Positions 17,723 to 26,777 of a stretch of DNA of 33,344 nt are shown one piece after another (position 1 is the first letter of the stretch; every line of letters begins with the position of its first letter). The translations under genes were made by a program, and so were the position numbers. The stretch covers positions 67,891 to 101,234 of the forward strand of contig JAICQP010000001.1 in assembly GCA_025937815.1 (NCBI GenBank), read 5' to 3'. The notes below the pieces were generated by a model that did no database searches, was not told where the DNA came from, and saw only the letters and a program-made list of their open reading frames with translations. The DNA comes from Gemmatimonadota bacterium. GTDB taxonomy: Bacteria > Gemmatimonadota > Gemmatimonadetes > JACCXV01 > JAHWKZ01.

Positions 17723-18982
17723 TTACTCCTCGATCAGCCGGGCGTGTCCACGCAGGATCTCCCGCACGCGATCGACCGGCAGCTCGCTTACCCGCACGTC
17801 GTCCGCCCCGACCATCGTCTCCGCCGCCACCATCGCATTGATGATCGCCTCCTCGGTGGCGCGCGCGACGGCATAGAACAGGGGCGTGATCGATTCGTTC
17901 GAGATCCGCCGCGTGGCGATGGACCCGTCCGCGCCGGCCTCGCCGAGCTCCGCCGTGCTGAAAGCGACGAAGATATCGCCGGATGGGTCCTCTCCCTTGC
18001 CTCCCATCCTCGCGATCCCGATGGTCGCGCGTTGCGCGAGGCGTTCCAGCTGATGGGGAAGGAGTGGAGCGTCGGTGGCGATGACGACGATGATGGACCC
18101 GAATCCGGCGTCGAATGGTCCCGTCGAGGTCGCACCGGCCTGGCGCTCCCGATCCGCGCACGAGGGTATTCCTTCCAGCCAGGGATGCGTCGGGGGATCC
18201 GGACCCAGGTGGCACGGCAGGAGCGAAGGGCCGAGCTCGCGACCTACCGGCACCCCCGCGATCGTGAGCTCGAACGGGTTTCCGTAGTTGCACTGGACCA
18301 GCACTCCCACCGTCCAGCCTCCGCCGTCGGCCGGGAGCCGCCGCGACGAGGTGCCGATGCCGCCCTTGTATCCGTGGCACACCATGCCGGTTCCTCCGCC
18401 GACGTTCCCCTCGGCCACGGCACCGCCTCGCGCCGAGTCCATGGCGGCGAACGCGTGCTCCTTCCGCACGTGGAACCCGTCGATGTCGTTCAGCGTCCCG
18501 TCCCACGTCTCGGCGACGACCGGGAGCGCGGCGATGCTCCCGCGACGGTTCGTCCAGTCGATGACCGCCTCGTGGGCGGCGCCGATGGAGTACGTGTTCG
18601 TCAAAAGGATCGGCCCCCCGAGGAATCCCGACTCCTCGAGCCACGTCGTGCCGGTCATCTCGCCGTTCCCGTTCAGGGTGTGCCAGCCCCCGAACACGTC
18701 GGTGTCGATCCCGTCGCGGCCGCGCGGGAAGATCGCCGTGACACCGGTTCGAACCGGTCCCCGGCCCGGGCTGCGGCGTCCCTCGCCGCGGATCAGCGTG
18801 GCATGACCCACCTCGAGACCAGCAACGTCGGTGATCGCATTGAGCGGTCCCGGCTCGCCATCGAATGGAATCCCGAGGTCACGGGCGCGCGGGGCCTCCT
18901 GCGCCAGGGCGGTCGTGCCGAGGAGGAAGGCCAGTGCCGCCGAAACGACGATGAGCGCGCCCTTCGTGATCGGCAGAAACAT
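17723..18982 (-). CDS. Secreted P1-family (DmpA-type) aminopeptidase, autoproteolytic Ntn-like hydrolase
   Basis: 419 aa with a signal peptide (VVSAALAFLLGTTALAQ, cleavage near residue 28). Family features are DLGIPFDGEPGPLNAITDV at the start of the mature part, EGNVGGGTGM, GYKGGIGTSSR, VGVLVQCNYG and, decisively, FGSIIVVIATDAPLLPHQLE. In DmpA the precursor cleaves between Gly and Ser to expose a nucleophilic serine; the matching pair here is Gly295-Ser296. Substrates in the family are D-amino-acid amides and esters or beta-peptides; this one would act in the periplasm or outside. A GGAG ribosome site precedes ATG 18982. The ORF-track extension to 20161 overlaps the BMC genes and is not real. 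Confidence 0.9.
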   Translation of the reverse strand: MFLPITKGALIVVSAALAFLLGTTALAQEAPRARDLGIPFDGEPGPLNAITDVAGLEVGHATLIRGEGRRSPGRGPVRTGVTAIFPRGRDGIDTDVFGGWHTLNGNGEMTGTTWLEESGFLGGPILLTNTYSIGAAHEAVIDWTNRRGSIAALPVVAETWDGTLNDIDGFHVRKEHAFAAMDSARGGAVAEGNVGGGTGMVCHGYKGGIGTSSRRLPADGGGWTVGVLVQCNYGNPFELTIAGVPVGRELGPSLLPCHLGPDPPTHPWLEGIPSCADRERQAGATSTGPFDAGFGSIIVVIATDAPLLPHQLERLAQRATIGIARMGGKGEDPSGDIFVAFSTAELGEAGADGSIATRRISNESITPLFYAVARATEEAIINAMVAAETMVGADDVRVSELPVDRVREILRGHARLIEE

Positions 18983-19038
18983 GGGGGTCTCCGGGACAGG
19001 AGGGACGGATTCCGCAGAACCCCTGAAATATAGGGCGC

Positions 19039-19068
19039 TTGACCGATTCCCGGGCCGGTCCGTAGAAT
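19039..19068 (+). promoter_or_regulatory. Candidate sigma70-type promoter of the microcompartment operon
   Basis: TTGACC (-35) and TAGAAT (-10) stand 18 bases apart in the 132-bp divergent region between the P1 peptidase and eutL, five of six matches to consensus in each box. Transcription would begin near 19075, about 40 nt before the eutL ATG. No operator was identified by eye, and no regulator gene is adjacent. Confidence 0.5.
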
Positions 19069-19114
19069 ACGCTGACCGCGATCCCCGAGGTTCTCCTCCC
19101 GATCCCGAGACCGG

Positions 19115-19762
19115 ATGCCCACGACGACGCTCACGCCGCGCGTGCTCGCGGTCCGCACCATTCCCAACGTCACTGCTCCCCTGGCGGAGGCCCTGGGGCT
19201 TACCGACGATCAGGCCGCGGTGGGTTTCCTCACCGTCGATCAGGACGATCCCACCTACGTGGCGATCGACGAGGCCACCAAGAAGGCTGCCGTGCAGGTC
19301 GTGTCCGCTCGCTCCTTCTATGGCGGAGCGGCCTACCCTTCCGGGCCGACGAGCGGAGAGACTCTCGCGATACTGGCGGGGGATCGTATCGCCGAAGTCG
19401 ATGCGGGACTTGATGCTGCAATCGCTCACCTCGAGTCGCGCGTGAGCTACCGCTCCACCGGGACGGGGGGCCGATACTTCGCCCATCTGATCGCCCAGAC
19501 CGGGAGCTACCTTTCGGCGCGAGCCGGGATCGCAGAGGGGCAGTCGCTCGCCTACCTGAAAGCCGCCCCGCTCGAGGCGACCTGGGCGCTGGATCAGGCG
19601 GTGAAGCAGGCCGCGGTGGATCTGGTCGAATGGATCGAGCCACCGAGCCCCACGAACATGGCCGGGGCGCTCCTCACAGGGAGCGAAGCGGATTGCCGCG
19701 CAGCGTGCGAGGCGTTCGAGAAGGCTGTTCTGGCTGTCGCCCGCGAGCCGGTGAGGTACTGA
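19115..19762 (+). CDS. eutL: Microcompartment shell protein EutL (BMC-T, two tandem BMC domains)
   Basis: A 215-aa protein that aligns along its whole length with EutL of the ethanolamine microcompartment: RVLAVRTIPNVTAPLAEALG near the start, DDPTYVAIDEATKKAAVQVV, SFYGGAAYPSGPTSGE, TGSYLSARAGIAEGQSLAYL, APLEATWALDQAVK, PPSPTNMAGALLTGS and a C-terminal EAFEKAVLAVAREP. EutL forms trimers of fused circularly permuted BMC domains with a gated pore in the shell facet. It is the first gene of the BMC operon, behind a good promoter. Its ribosome site is weak (GAGACCGG). Three bases separate it from the next shell gene. No ethanolamine ammonia-lyase genes are present in the window. Confidence 0.93.
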   Translation: MPTTTLTPRVLAVRTIPNVTAPLAEALGLTDDQAAVGFLTVDQDDPTYVAIDEATKKAAVQVVSARSFYGGAAYPSGPTSGETLAILAGDRIAEVDAGLDAAIAHLESRVSYRSTGTGGRYFAHLIAQTGSYLSARAGIAEGQSLAYLKAAPLEATWALDQAVKQAAVDLVEWIEPPSPTNMAGALLTGSEADCRAACEAFEKAVLAVAREPVRY

Positions 19763-19765
19763 GGC

Positions 19766-20412
<647 letters not shown>

Positions 20413-20416
<4 letters not shown>

Positions 20417-21267
20417 CCGTTTCGGGTCCGTTCTCGATCGTCTTCGCGAACGCCAAAGGCGGCGTGGGGAAGACGACGTCGGCGGTGCACGTCGCCGGCG
20501 CGTTCGCACAGAGCGGGGTCGAGACCCTCCTCGTCGATCTCGATCCGCAGGCCTCCGCCACGCGCCACGTGGGACTCGACCCCGCCGCGCTCGACACGAC
20601 GCTGACCGACGTGTTGATCGACCCATCGCGCGGGATCGCCCCCGCCGTTCGCGCCACCCGCTATCCGGGCCTCTCCATCCTGCCCGCGCACGAGAGTCTG
20701 GGCACGCTCGAGTCGGAGCTGGCCTCGATGCCCGATCGGGAGAGCCTCCTGTCGGAGGCGTGGTCGGGCGAGCTGCCGTACAGGGCCGCCATCTTCGACG
20801 TCCCGCCCGCGCTGTCGCTCTACACGGTCAACGCGCTCAAGCTCGCGGACGCGGTCGTGATCCCCGTCCAGACGCACCCGTTCGCGCTGGCGAGCGTGCC
20901 GCGGACGATGGACCTCGTCGACCGCGTGCGCAGGCACCTCAACCCGCGGCTCGCGGTGCTCGGCTATCTCGCGACCCTGTACGATCGGCGGACGCGCGTG
21001 GCGCGCGAGTGCCTGGCGAACATGATGGAGGAGTGGGGCGAGCTCCTGATCGAACCGCCGATTCCCACCAACGTCGCGCTGGCGGAGGCCGCGCGCGACG
21101 GGCGGCTCCTCTTCGAGGTGGATCCCGAGTCGGCGGGCGCGGCCGCGTACTACCAGGCCGCGGCCGAGATCGTCGCCCGCTGGCGGACGGCGCGCGGCGA
21201 TCGGGAAGAACCGGGGATGGATCGGAGAGGACGCTCGGCGAAGCCCGCGGCCGGAGCGCGCGCGTGA
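20413..21267 (+). CDS. ParA/MinD-family ATPase, candidate microcompartment-positioning protein (McdA-like)
   Basis: 284 aa from ATG 20413. The ORF-track start at 19630 is an upstream extension. A deviant Walker [11 protein letters not shown], carries the signature lysine at residue 15; Walker A' is [14 protein letters not shown] and Walker B is [10 protein letters not shown]. These define a ParA-type ATPase expected to dimerise on ATP and bind DNA nonspecifically. A ParA gene inside a BMC operon matches the known McdA role of spacing carboxysomes and other microcompartments over the nucleoid. The C-terminal about 30 residues are charged and probably disordered. No plasmid partition genes (parB, parS) accompany it, so partition of a replicon is less likely. 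Confidence 0.87.
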
Positions 21268-21599
21268 CCCGCCCCGTCTTTTCCGCCGAGGACGTGCGGG
21301 CGGCCGCGCGCAGGGGGGAGCTCACGCTCGCCGTGCCGCCGGACGCGATCGTGACTCCACTGGCGCGCGACGAGGCCGGTCGGCGGGGGATCGAGCTGGT
21401 CGAGGTTAAACCGGGGGCGGCGGCTTCTACGAGGTCCACCGCGGCGGCGGGACTCGCCGGGTCTCCGACCCGTTCGGCTACCTGCGATCCCGACGACGTG
21501 GAGCGGATCGTCGCGCGCGTGCGGGCGCGTATGCCGGGCGCCGACGCGTCGCAGGTCCGGGACATCGCCCGGCGGCTCCTCGAGCGGCTGGGCGGATGA
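21264..21599 (+). CDS. Small BMC-operon protein with EutQ-N-like motif and amphipathic C-terminal helix
   Basis: 111 aa from GTG 21264 (GTGA overlap with ParA; ATGA overlap with pta). Residues 6-48 ([20 protein letters not shown], then [20 protein letters not shown]) fit the motif found before the cupin domain of EutQ and in some other BMC proteins. Residues 50-74 are an Ala/Ser/Thr-rich spacer. Residues 76-110 form a predicted helix pair ([29 protein letters not shown]). The helix resembles the aldehyde dehydrogenase N-terminal helix later in the operon, so it may be a shell-targeting peptide. The cupin domain is absent. Its position next to ParA also makes it a candidate partner of that ATPase. 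Confidence 0.72.
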   Translation: MTRPVFSAEDVRAAARRGELTLAVPPDAIVTPLARDEAGRRGIELVEVKPGAAASTRSTAAAGLAGSPTRSATCDPDDVERIVARVRARMPGADASQVRDIARRLLERLGG

Positions 21600-22615
21600 G
21601 CTCGCCGCGCGATCTCCTGGCGGATCTGTGCGAGCGCGCCCGGAAGCTCGGCCCGAAGAGGGTCGTCCTCGCCGACGGCGCCGACCCGCGCGCGGCCCGA
21701 GCCGCCCGGCGGCTCACCGACGAGCGGTTGGCCGCTGTCACGCTGCTCGGCGGTCCCATCGCGGTTCGGGAGGCGGCCGACCGGGCGGGCGTCGATCTCG
21801 ACGGGATCGCGCTCCTCACGCCGTCGAGCTCACCGCGGCTCGACGCCTACGCCGAAGAGCTCGCCGCCCGTTGGAAGGCGCGGGGCAGAACGGCGGGCGC
21901 GCGCGAAGCGCGGGCGCTGCTCGAGAGCGGGCCGGGGCTCGGGGCATGGCTCGTCGCCCGGGGCGAGGCCGACACCTGCGTGGGCGGGAACGTCTCGACC
22001 ACGGCAGAGACCGTGCGCGCCGCGATCCTCGCGATCGGCACCGCGCCCGGGATCGCGACCGTCTCTTCGGTATTCCTCATGGTCGCCGCCGATGGGACCA
22101 CATACACCTTCGCCGATTGCGGCGTCGTCGCCGACCCGACGCCGGACCAGCTCGCCGACATCGCGCTCGCGAGCGCCGACACCCACCGCGCGTTGACGGG
22201 GGAGGAGCCGAGGGTCGCGATGCTCTCCTTCTCGACCAAGGGGAGCGCGAACCACCCGCGGGTCGAAAAGGTCGTCGAGGCGACCCGCAAGGTGCGTGCG
22301 CGTCGCCCCGCGCTCGCCGTGGACGGGGAGCTTCAGCTCGACGCCGCGATCGTCCCCGAGGTGGCCGCAGCCAAGGCCCCCGGCAGCCCCCTGGCCGGCC
22401 GCGCCAACGTGCTCGTGTTTCCCGACCTGGACAGCGGCAACATCGGCTACAAGCTCGCCCAGCGGTTCGGCGGGATGACCGCGCTGGGACCGCTCCTCCA
22501 GGGCCTCGCAGCGCCCATGCACGACCTCTCGCGCGGCGCGTCCGCCGACGACATCGTGAACGTCGCGATCATCGGCTGCGTCCAGTCGGCGAGCGCGGGC
22601 GACCGTCGACGATGA
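21596..22615 (+). CDS. pta: Phosphate acetyltransferase (EutD-type, PTA_PTB fold)
   Basis: 339 aa, single-domain form like EutD. It converts acetyl-CoA (or another acyl-CoA) and phosphate to acyl phosphate, recycling CoA for the aldehyde dehydrogenase inside the microcompartment. Signatures are [20 protein letters not shown] at the N-terminus, [69 protein letters not shown] and [19 protein letters not shown]. The end ([20 protein letters not shown]) is complete. No N-terminal targeting helix is evident. ATG overlaps the preceding stop. A relic of a different pta gene lies 2.1 kb downstream. Confidence 0.94.
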   Translation: MSSPRDLLADLCERARKLGPKRVVLADGADPRAARAARRLTDERLAAVTLLGGPIAVREAADRAGVDLDGIALLTPSSSPRLDAYAEELAARWKARGRTAGAREARALLESGPGLGAWLVARGEADTCVGGNVSTTAETVRAAILAIGTAPGIATVSSVFLMVAADGTTYTFADCGVVADPTPDQLADIALASADTHRALTGEEPRVAMLSFSTKGSANHPRVEKVVEATRKVRARRPALAVDGELQLDAAIVPEVAAAKAPGSPLAGRANVLVFPDLDSGNIGYKLAQRFGGMTALGPLLQGLAAPMHDLSRGASADDIVNVAIIGCVQSASAGDRRR

Positions 22616-22637
22616 ACGGCTTTGCCGGAAGGCGACC

Positions 22638-24735
22638 ATGAGATACGGGTATCCGCTATTCGTCGCGTTCTCTCTCGGCTTGACGTTTGCTATCCCTGCG
22701 CCGGCCCAGGAAGACGTCGATCCATACCTGTGGCTGGAGGACGTCGAGGGGGATCGGGCGCTGGCCTGGGTCGAGGATCGGAACGAGGCCACCCTCGACG
22801 TCTTCGCCGGACGCGCCGTATACGATTCGATCTACGGCCAGAGCCTGGCGATCCTGAATTCCGCGGACAAGATCGACTACCCCGCCATCGTGGGCGATCG
22901 GATCTACAACTTCTGGCAGGACGCCGACCACGAGCGCGGGATCTGGCGGCGGACGAGCTGGGACTCGTACCTGACCGGCGACCCCGCCTGGGAGACGGTT
23001 CTCGACATCGACAGCCTCGCGGCCCGGGAAGGCGTGGAGTGGGCCTTCGGCGGGGCCGCATGCCTGGCGCCCGCGTATCGCCGCTGCCTCCCGCGGCGGA
23101 TCGGATGCGGTCGAGATCCGCGAGTTCGACGCCGAAGCGATGGAGTTCGTGGACGGCGGGTTCTTCCTGCCGGAGGCGAAGAGCAGCGTCGCCTGGCGCG
23201 GGCCGGACGTGCTCCTCGTCACCTCGGACTTCGGCGCGGGAACGTTGACCGAGTCCGGCTATCCCCGGATCGCGAAGCTCTGGAGACGGGGGACGCCGCT
23301 CGAGGAGGCCGAGGTCCTGTTCGAGGGAGAGGTCTCCGACGTCGGCGTGTGGGCGGGATCCGTCGACACGGCCGAGGAGCGCTTCACGCTGATCTACCAC
23401 GCCCCGACGTTCTTCGAGAGTCGGATCCATATCCTCGACGACGAAGGCGAGCTGCATCTGTTGGATCTCCCGCTCGACGCCGTCCCCGACCTGACCGGAA
23501 GGCACCTCGTCGTCTACCTCCGCTCGCCATGGGAAGTCGGCGGGCGGGGCTTCGCGCAGGGCTCCGTCCTGGCGATCGAGTACCAGCGATTCCTCGATGG
23601 AGACCGCGCGTTCGACCTCGTGGTCGAGCCCGGACCGCGCATCACCGTCGAGGGCGTGCGGGTAGTCCGGGGGGAGCTCGTGGTCCACGTCCTCGACAAC
23701 GTGATCGGCCGGCTGCTACGCTACCGCCACGAAGGCGAGACATGGATCGCCGAGCCGGTGCCCGCGCCCGACATGGGCGCGGTGAACGTCGTCGCGGCCG
23801 ATCCGCTCTCCGAGCGCTGGTTCTTCACGTTCGGCACCTGGAACCAGCCGACCACCCTCTACCTGGCCGATCCAGCCGGCGTGCGCGAAGTGCGGCGTCT
23901 GCCGGCCATGTTCGACGCGGAGGGTCTCGTCGTGCGGCAGCTCGAGGCGACCTCGGGGGACGGCACTCGGGTGCCGTATTTCCTCGTCCAACGGGAGGAC
24001 CTCGCCGAGGACGGTGAAAACCCGACTTTGCTCTACGCCTACGGCGGATTCCAGGTATCGTCGACCCCCTCCTACAGCGCGATCCGCGGCAAGGCCTGGC
24101 TGGAGCGCGGCGGGGTGTTAGCCGTGGCCAACATCCGCGGTGGTGGGGAGTTCGGGCCGGACTGGTGGAAGGCGGCCCAGAAGGAGAACCGCCAGCGGGC
24201 GTACGACGACTTCCTGGCGGTCGCGGAGGACCTCGTCGACCGCGGGATCTGCTCGCCGGAGCACCTCGGGATCGAAGGAGGGAGCAACGGAGGCCTGCTT
24301 GTCGGCGTCGCGATGACCCAGCGCCCGGAGCTCTTCCGGGCGGTCGTGGTCGAGGTCCCGCTGCTCGACATGCGGCGGTACCACACGCTCCTGGCGGGGG
24401 CCAGCTGGGTGGCGGAGTACGGGGATCCCGACGACCCCGCGGAGTGGGAGTACATCCGGCGCTACTCGCCGTACCAGAACGTCTCTCCCGACGAGGAGTA
24501 CCCGCGAGCCCTGTTCTACACCACCACCCGCGACGATCGCGTCCATCCCGGGCACGCGCGGAAGATGGCGGCGAAGATGCTGGACATGGGGCACCCCGTC
24601 TGGTACTTCGAGAACACGGAGGGCGGGCATGGAGCCGGCGTCACGCCGGAGCAACGGGCGCGCATGTACGCGATCATCTACACCTACCTGACCGAGCGAT
24701 TGATGGAGGGTGTCCCGGCCGGCCGACTTGAATAG
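22638..24735 (+). pseudogene. S9A prolyl oligopeptidase-family gene, frameshifted near position 23090
   Basis: The first frame (22638 to about 23090) gives a signal peptide (LFVAFSLGLTFAIPAPAQ) and the propeller start DPYLWLEDVEGDRALAWVED, up to APAYRRCL. The second frame (from about 23089, ORF 23140-24735) resumes with SRGGSDAVEIREFDAEAMEF and runs to the end of the catalytic domain. Family members usually read RRCL followed by a few residues and then SRGG, so a loss of about 11 nt (two modulo three) at 23088-23091 explains the break. The catalytic triad survives: Ser in GGSNGGLL, Asp in TTTRDDRVHP, His in TEGGHGAG. GGAAGG precedes the ATG. Either a young pseudogene or an assembly error; the reading frame elsewhere is clean. 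Confidence 0.82.
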
Positions 24736-24766
24736 CGGGGGCGTCGGCTTTAAACTCGCTCAACGG
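24725..24766 (+). pseudogene. Relic of a second phosphotransacetylase gene (C-terminal motif)
   Basis: Translating from 24725 gives DLNSGGVGFKLAQR, matching [14 protein letters not shown] of the intact pta at 22424-22465 in 10 of 14 residues, with three more conservative. Over these 42 bases 30 are identical, and mismatches fall largely at third codon positions. The Asn after DL and the Leu after QR match the general Pta consensus (DLN-GNIGYKL-QRL) better than the neighbouring pta does, so it looks like a remnant of a different pta and not a fresh copy. Similarity fades after about 24770 (weak LLGP and GL matches). It overlaps the last codons of the S9A gene. Confidence 0.5.
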
Positions 24767-24882
24767 CTGGCCCCACCGCGATCGCTTCTGGGCCCCTGGC
24801 CGGTCGCCTTGAAAGGACTCCGATCTCTAGCACCGCGCCGTTCGCCGGCGCGCGAGACGCTCATCCGCACCACCCCTCGGCC

Positions 24883-24891
24883 GGGAGGAGG
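24883..24891 (+). promoter_or_regulatory. Strong Shine-Dalgarno of the eutM-like gene
   Basis: GGGAGGAGG lies 5 nt before ATG 24897, the best ribosome site in the BMC locus. It implies high translation, as expected for the major hexameric shell protein. Confidence 0.7.
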
Positions 24892-24896
24892 ACCGA

Positions 24897-25172
24897 ATGG
24901 AAGCACTGGGGATGATCGAAACGCGCGGGCTGGTGGCGCTCATCGAGGCCGCCGACGCGATGGTCAAGGCAGCGCGTGTGACGCTCGTCGGGTACGAGAA
25001 GATCGGCGCTGGGTACGTGACGGCGCTGGTCCGCGGCGACGTCGCGGCCTGTCAGGCCGCCGTGGACGCCGGCGCGGCCGCCGCCAAGAAGGTTGGCGAG
25101 GTCGTCTCGGTGCACGTGATCCCGCGGCCGCACACGGACCTGGACGCGCACTTCCCGATCGTCGTCGAGTAG
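24897..25172 (+). CDS. eutM: Microcompartment hexameric shell protein (EutM/PduA-type BMC-H)
   Basis: 91 aa, single BMC domain. The opening [20 protein letters not shown] and later VRGDVAAC are EutM-like; [15 protein letters not shown] and [13 protein letters not shown] are shared with PduA. Such proteins tile the shell facets as hexamers; the central pore is lined by the loop here reading KIGAGY, with Ala where PduA has Ser. The short acidic end (HFPIVVE) is typical. It is separated from the upstream operon by the S9A gene and the pta relic but has its own strong ribosome site, and the aldehyde dehydrogenase follows after a short gap. Confidence 0.95.
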   Translation: MEALGMIETRGLVALIEAADAMVKAARVTLVGYEKIGAGYVTALVRGDVAACQAAVDAGAAAAKKVGEVVSVHVIPRPHTDLDAHFPIVVE

Positions 25173-25194
25173 CAGTCTTCTCCGATCCGGGCGC

Positions 25195-26691
25195 GTGGCC
25201 TCGTGTCGCGCGCCCACCCGGCCGCCCGTGCCCCTGACCGAACGCGAGATCCGCACGATCGTAGATCGCATCACGGGCGAGCTGGACCGTAGCGGCCGCG
25301 CCGCTACCCCATCTGCCGTCGCTACCGCCGCTCGGCGGGAATCCTCCCCAAGTCCAACGACCGACCGGTCGCACAACCTCCTCGGCATCTTCGAGACGGT
25401 CGATCAGGCCGCCGCTGCTGCACGGTCCGCCCAGGCGGAGATCCGCACTCTGGAGCTCAGGGATAGGATCATCGCGAACCAGCGGAAGCGGCTTGGCGAG
25501 TCGGCTTTAGCACTCGCGGAGGAGGCGGTGGCCGAGACGAAGCTCGGCAACGTTCGCAGCAAGACCCTCAAGAACCAACTCGTGATCGATCGCACGCCGG
25601 GCACCGAGGACCTCCACCCGGAGATCCTTTCTGGCGACCACGGCCTGACCCTGACGGAGCTCGCGCCTTGGGGGGTGATCGGGGCAGTGACGCCATCCAC
25701 GAACCCGGCCGCGACGATCATAAACAACGGGATTTCCATGATTGCGTCGGGGAACGCGGTCGTGTTCGGCGCCCACCCGCTCGCGAAGAAAGTCACCAAT
25801 CACACGATCCACCTCATGAACGCGGCGTCCGCCGAGGTCGGCGGGCCGGAGACGCTCCTGACCGCAGTCTCCGAGCCCTCCATCGAGGCGGCGCAGGCCA
25901 TGTTCCACCACCGGGGGATCGACCTGCTCGTGGTGACCGGCGGCGGTGGGGTCGTCCGCGCAGCTCAGGAGTCGGACAAGCGTGTGATCGCCGCCGGGCC
26001 GGGGAACCCGCCGGTAGTCGTAGACCGGACCGCCGATCTCGCTCAGGCCGCACGGGACATCGTCGCCGGCGCGGGGTTCGACAACAACATCGTGTGCACG
26101 TGCGAGAAGGAGATCCTCGCCGAGGGTTCGATCGCCGACGAGTTGCTCTCCGAGCTCCAGCGGAACGATGCCGTCCTCCTGTCGATCGACGAGGCCGAGG
26201 CGCTGGCCCGTGCGATCCTCACCGACTATCCGGGGCCCGAGGCGCGGATGAACAAGGAATTCGTGGGGAAGGACCCGTCCGTCCTGGGGGAGCTGATCGG
26301 CAAGCGTGTCCCGGAGTCGACGCGGCTACTCGTCGCCGAGACGGGGAAGGACCACCCGTTCGCATTCCTCGAGCTCCTGACCCCCGTGATCCCCCTGATC
26401 CGTTGCCCGGACGTCGACACGGCGATCGACTGGGCCGTCGAGCTCGAGCACGACTTCAAGCACACGGCCTGCATGCACTCCAAGAACCTCGACGCGCTCC
26501 ACCGGATGGCGGTGGCGATGAACTGCTCGATCTTCGTCAAGAACGGCCCCAACCTGGCCGGGCTGGGGTTCGGCGGGGAAGGACCCACCGCGATGACGAT
26601 CTCGACCCCTACCGGCGAGGGCCCCACGTCCGCCCGTACCTTCATCCGCCGCCGTCGCTGCGTGCTGGTCGATTACTTCCGAATCGTGTGA
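25195..26691 (+). CDS. CoA-acylating aldehyde dehydrogenase, microcompartment-encapsulated (EutE/PduP-type)
   Basis: Oxidises an aldehyde to acyl-CoA with NAD inside the microcompartment; Pta then makes the acyl phosphate. 498 aa from GTG 25195; GTG 25228 would give 487 aa beginning PLTEREIRTIVDRI and may be the real start, neither having a clear ribosome site. Residues about 14-32 form an amphipathic helix and residues 33-58 a Ser/Ala/Pro linker, the layout of an encapsulation peptide. The dehydrogenase core shows APWGVIGAVTPSTNPAATII, VVTGGGGVVRAAQ, GPGNPPVVVD and the catalytic cysteine (Cys301) in FDNNIVCTCEKE. FGGEGPTAMTISTPTGEG near the end matches EutE/PduP. Aldehyde specificity cannot be read. 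Confidence 0.93.
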   Translation: MASCRAPTRPPVPLTEREIRTIVDRITGELDRSGRAATPSAVATAARRESSPSPTTDRSHNLLGIFETVDQAAAAARSAQAEIRTLELRDRIIANQRKRLGESALALAEEAVAETKLGNVRSKTLKNQLVIDRTPGTEDLHPEILSGDHGLTLTELAPWGVIGAVTPSTNPAATIINNGISMIASGNAVVFGAHPLAKKVTNHTIHLMNAASAEVGGPETLLTAVSEPSIEAAQAMFHHRGIDLLVVTGGGGVVRAAQESDKRVIAAGPGNPPVVVDRTADLAQAARDIVAGAGFDNNIVCTCEKEILAEGSIADELLSELQRNDAVLLSIDEAEALARAILTDYPGPEARMNKEFVGKDPSVLGELIGKRVPESTRLLVAETGKDHPFAFLELLTPVIPLIRCPDVDTAIDWAVELEHDFKHTACMHSKNLDALHRMAVAMNCSIFVKNGPNLAGLGFGGEGPTAMTISTPTGEGPTSARTFIRRRRCVLVDYFRIV

Positions 26692-26693
26692 AA

Positions 26694-26710
26694 CGGGGAG
26701 CAAAACCCCG
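26694..26710 (+). terminator. Weak hairpin after the aldehyde dehydrogenase gene
   Basis: CGGGG pairs with CCCCG around the loop AGCAAAA, just after the stop codon, followed by GCAGTTTGGCGTTT. The short stem and broken T-tract make it a weak terminator candidate that may mark the end of the BMC operon. Confidence 0.3.
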
Positions 26711-26777
26711 GCAGTTTGGCGTTTCATAGGACGATCGGCACCGTCCAGGCACGACACAACCGAGCACGGAGGTCCGC

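Noticed and set aside
22638-24735. Programmed ribosomal frameshift in the S9A gene
   Set aside because: No slippery heptamer or downstream structure stands out at 23080-23095, and expected residues are missing, which fits a deletion better.
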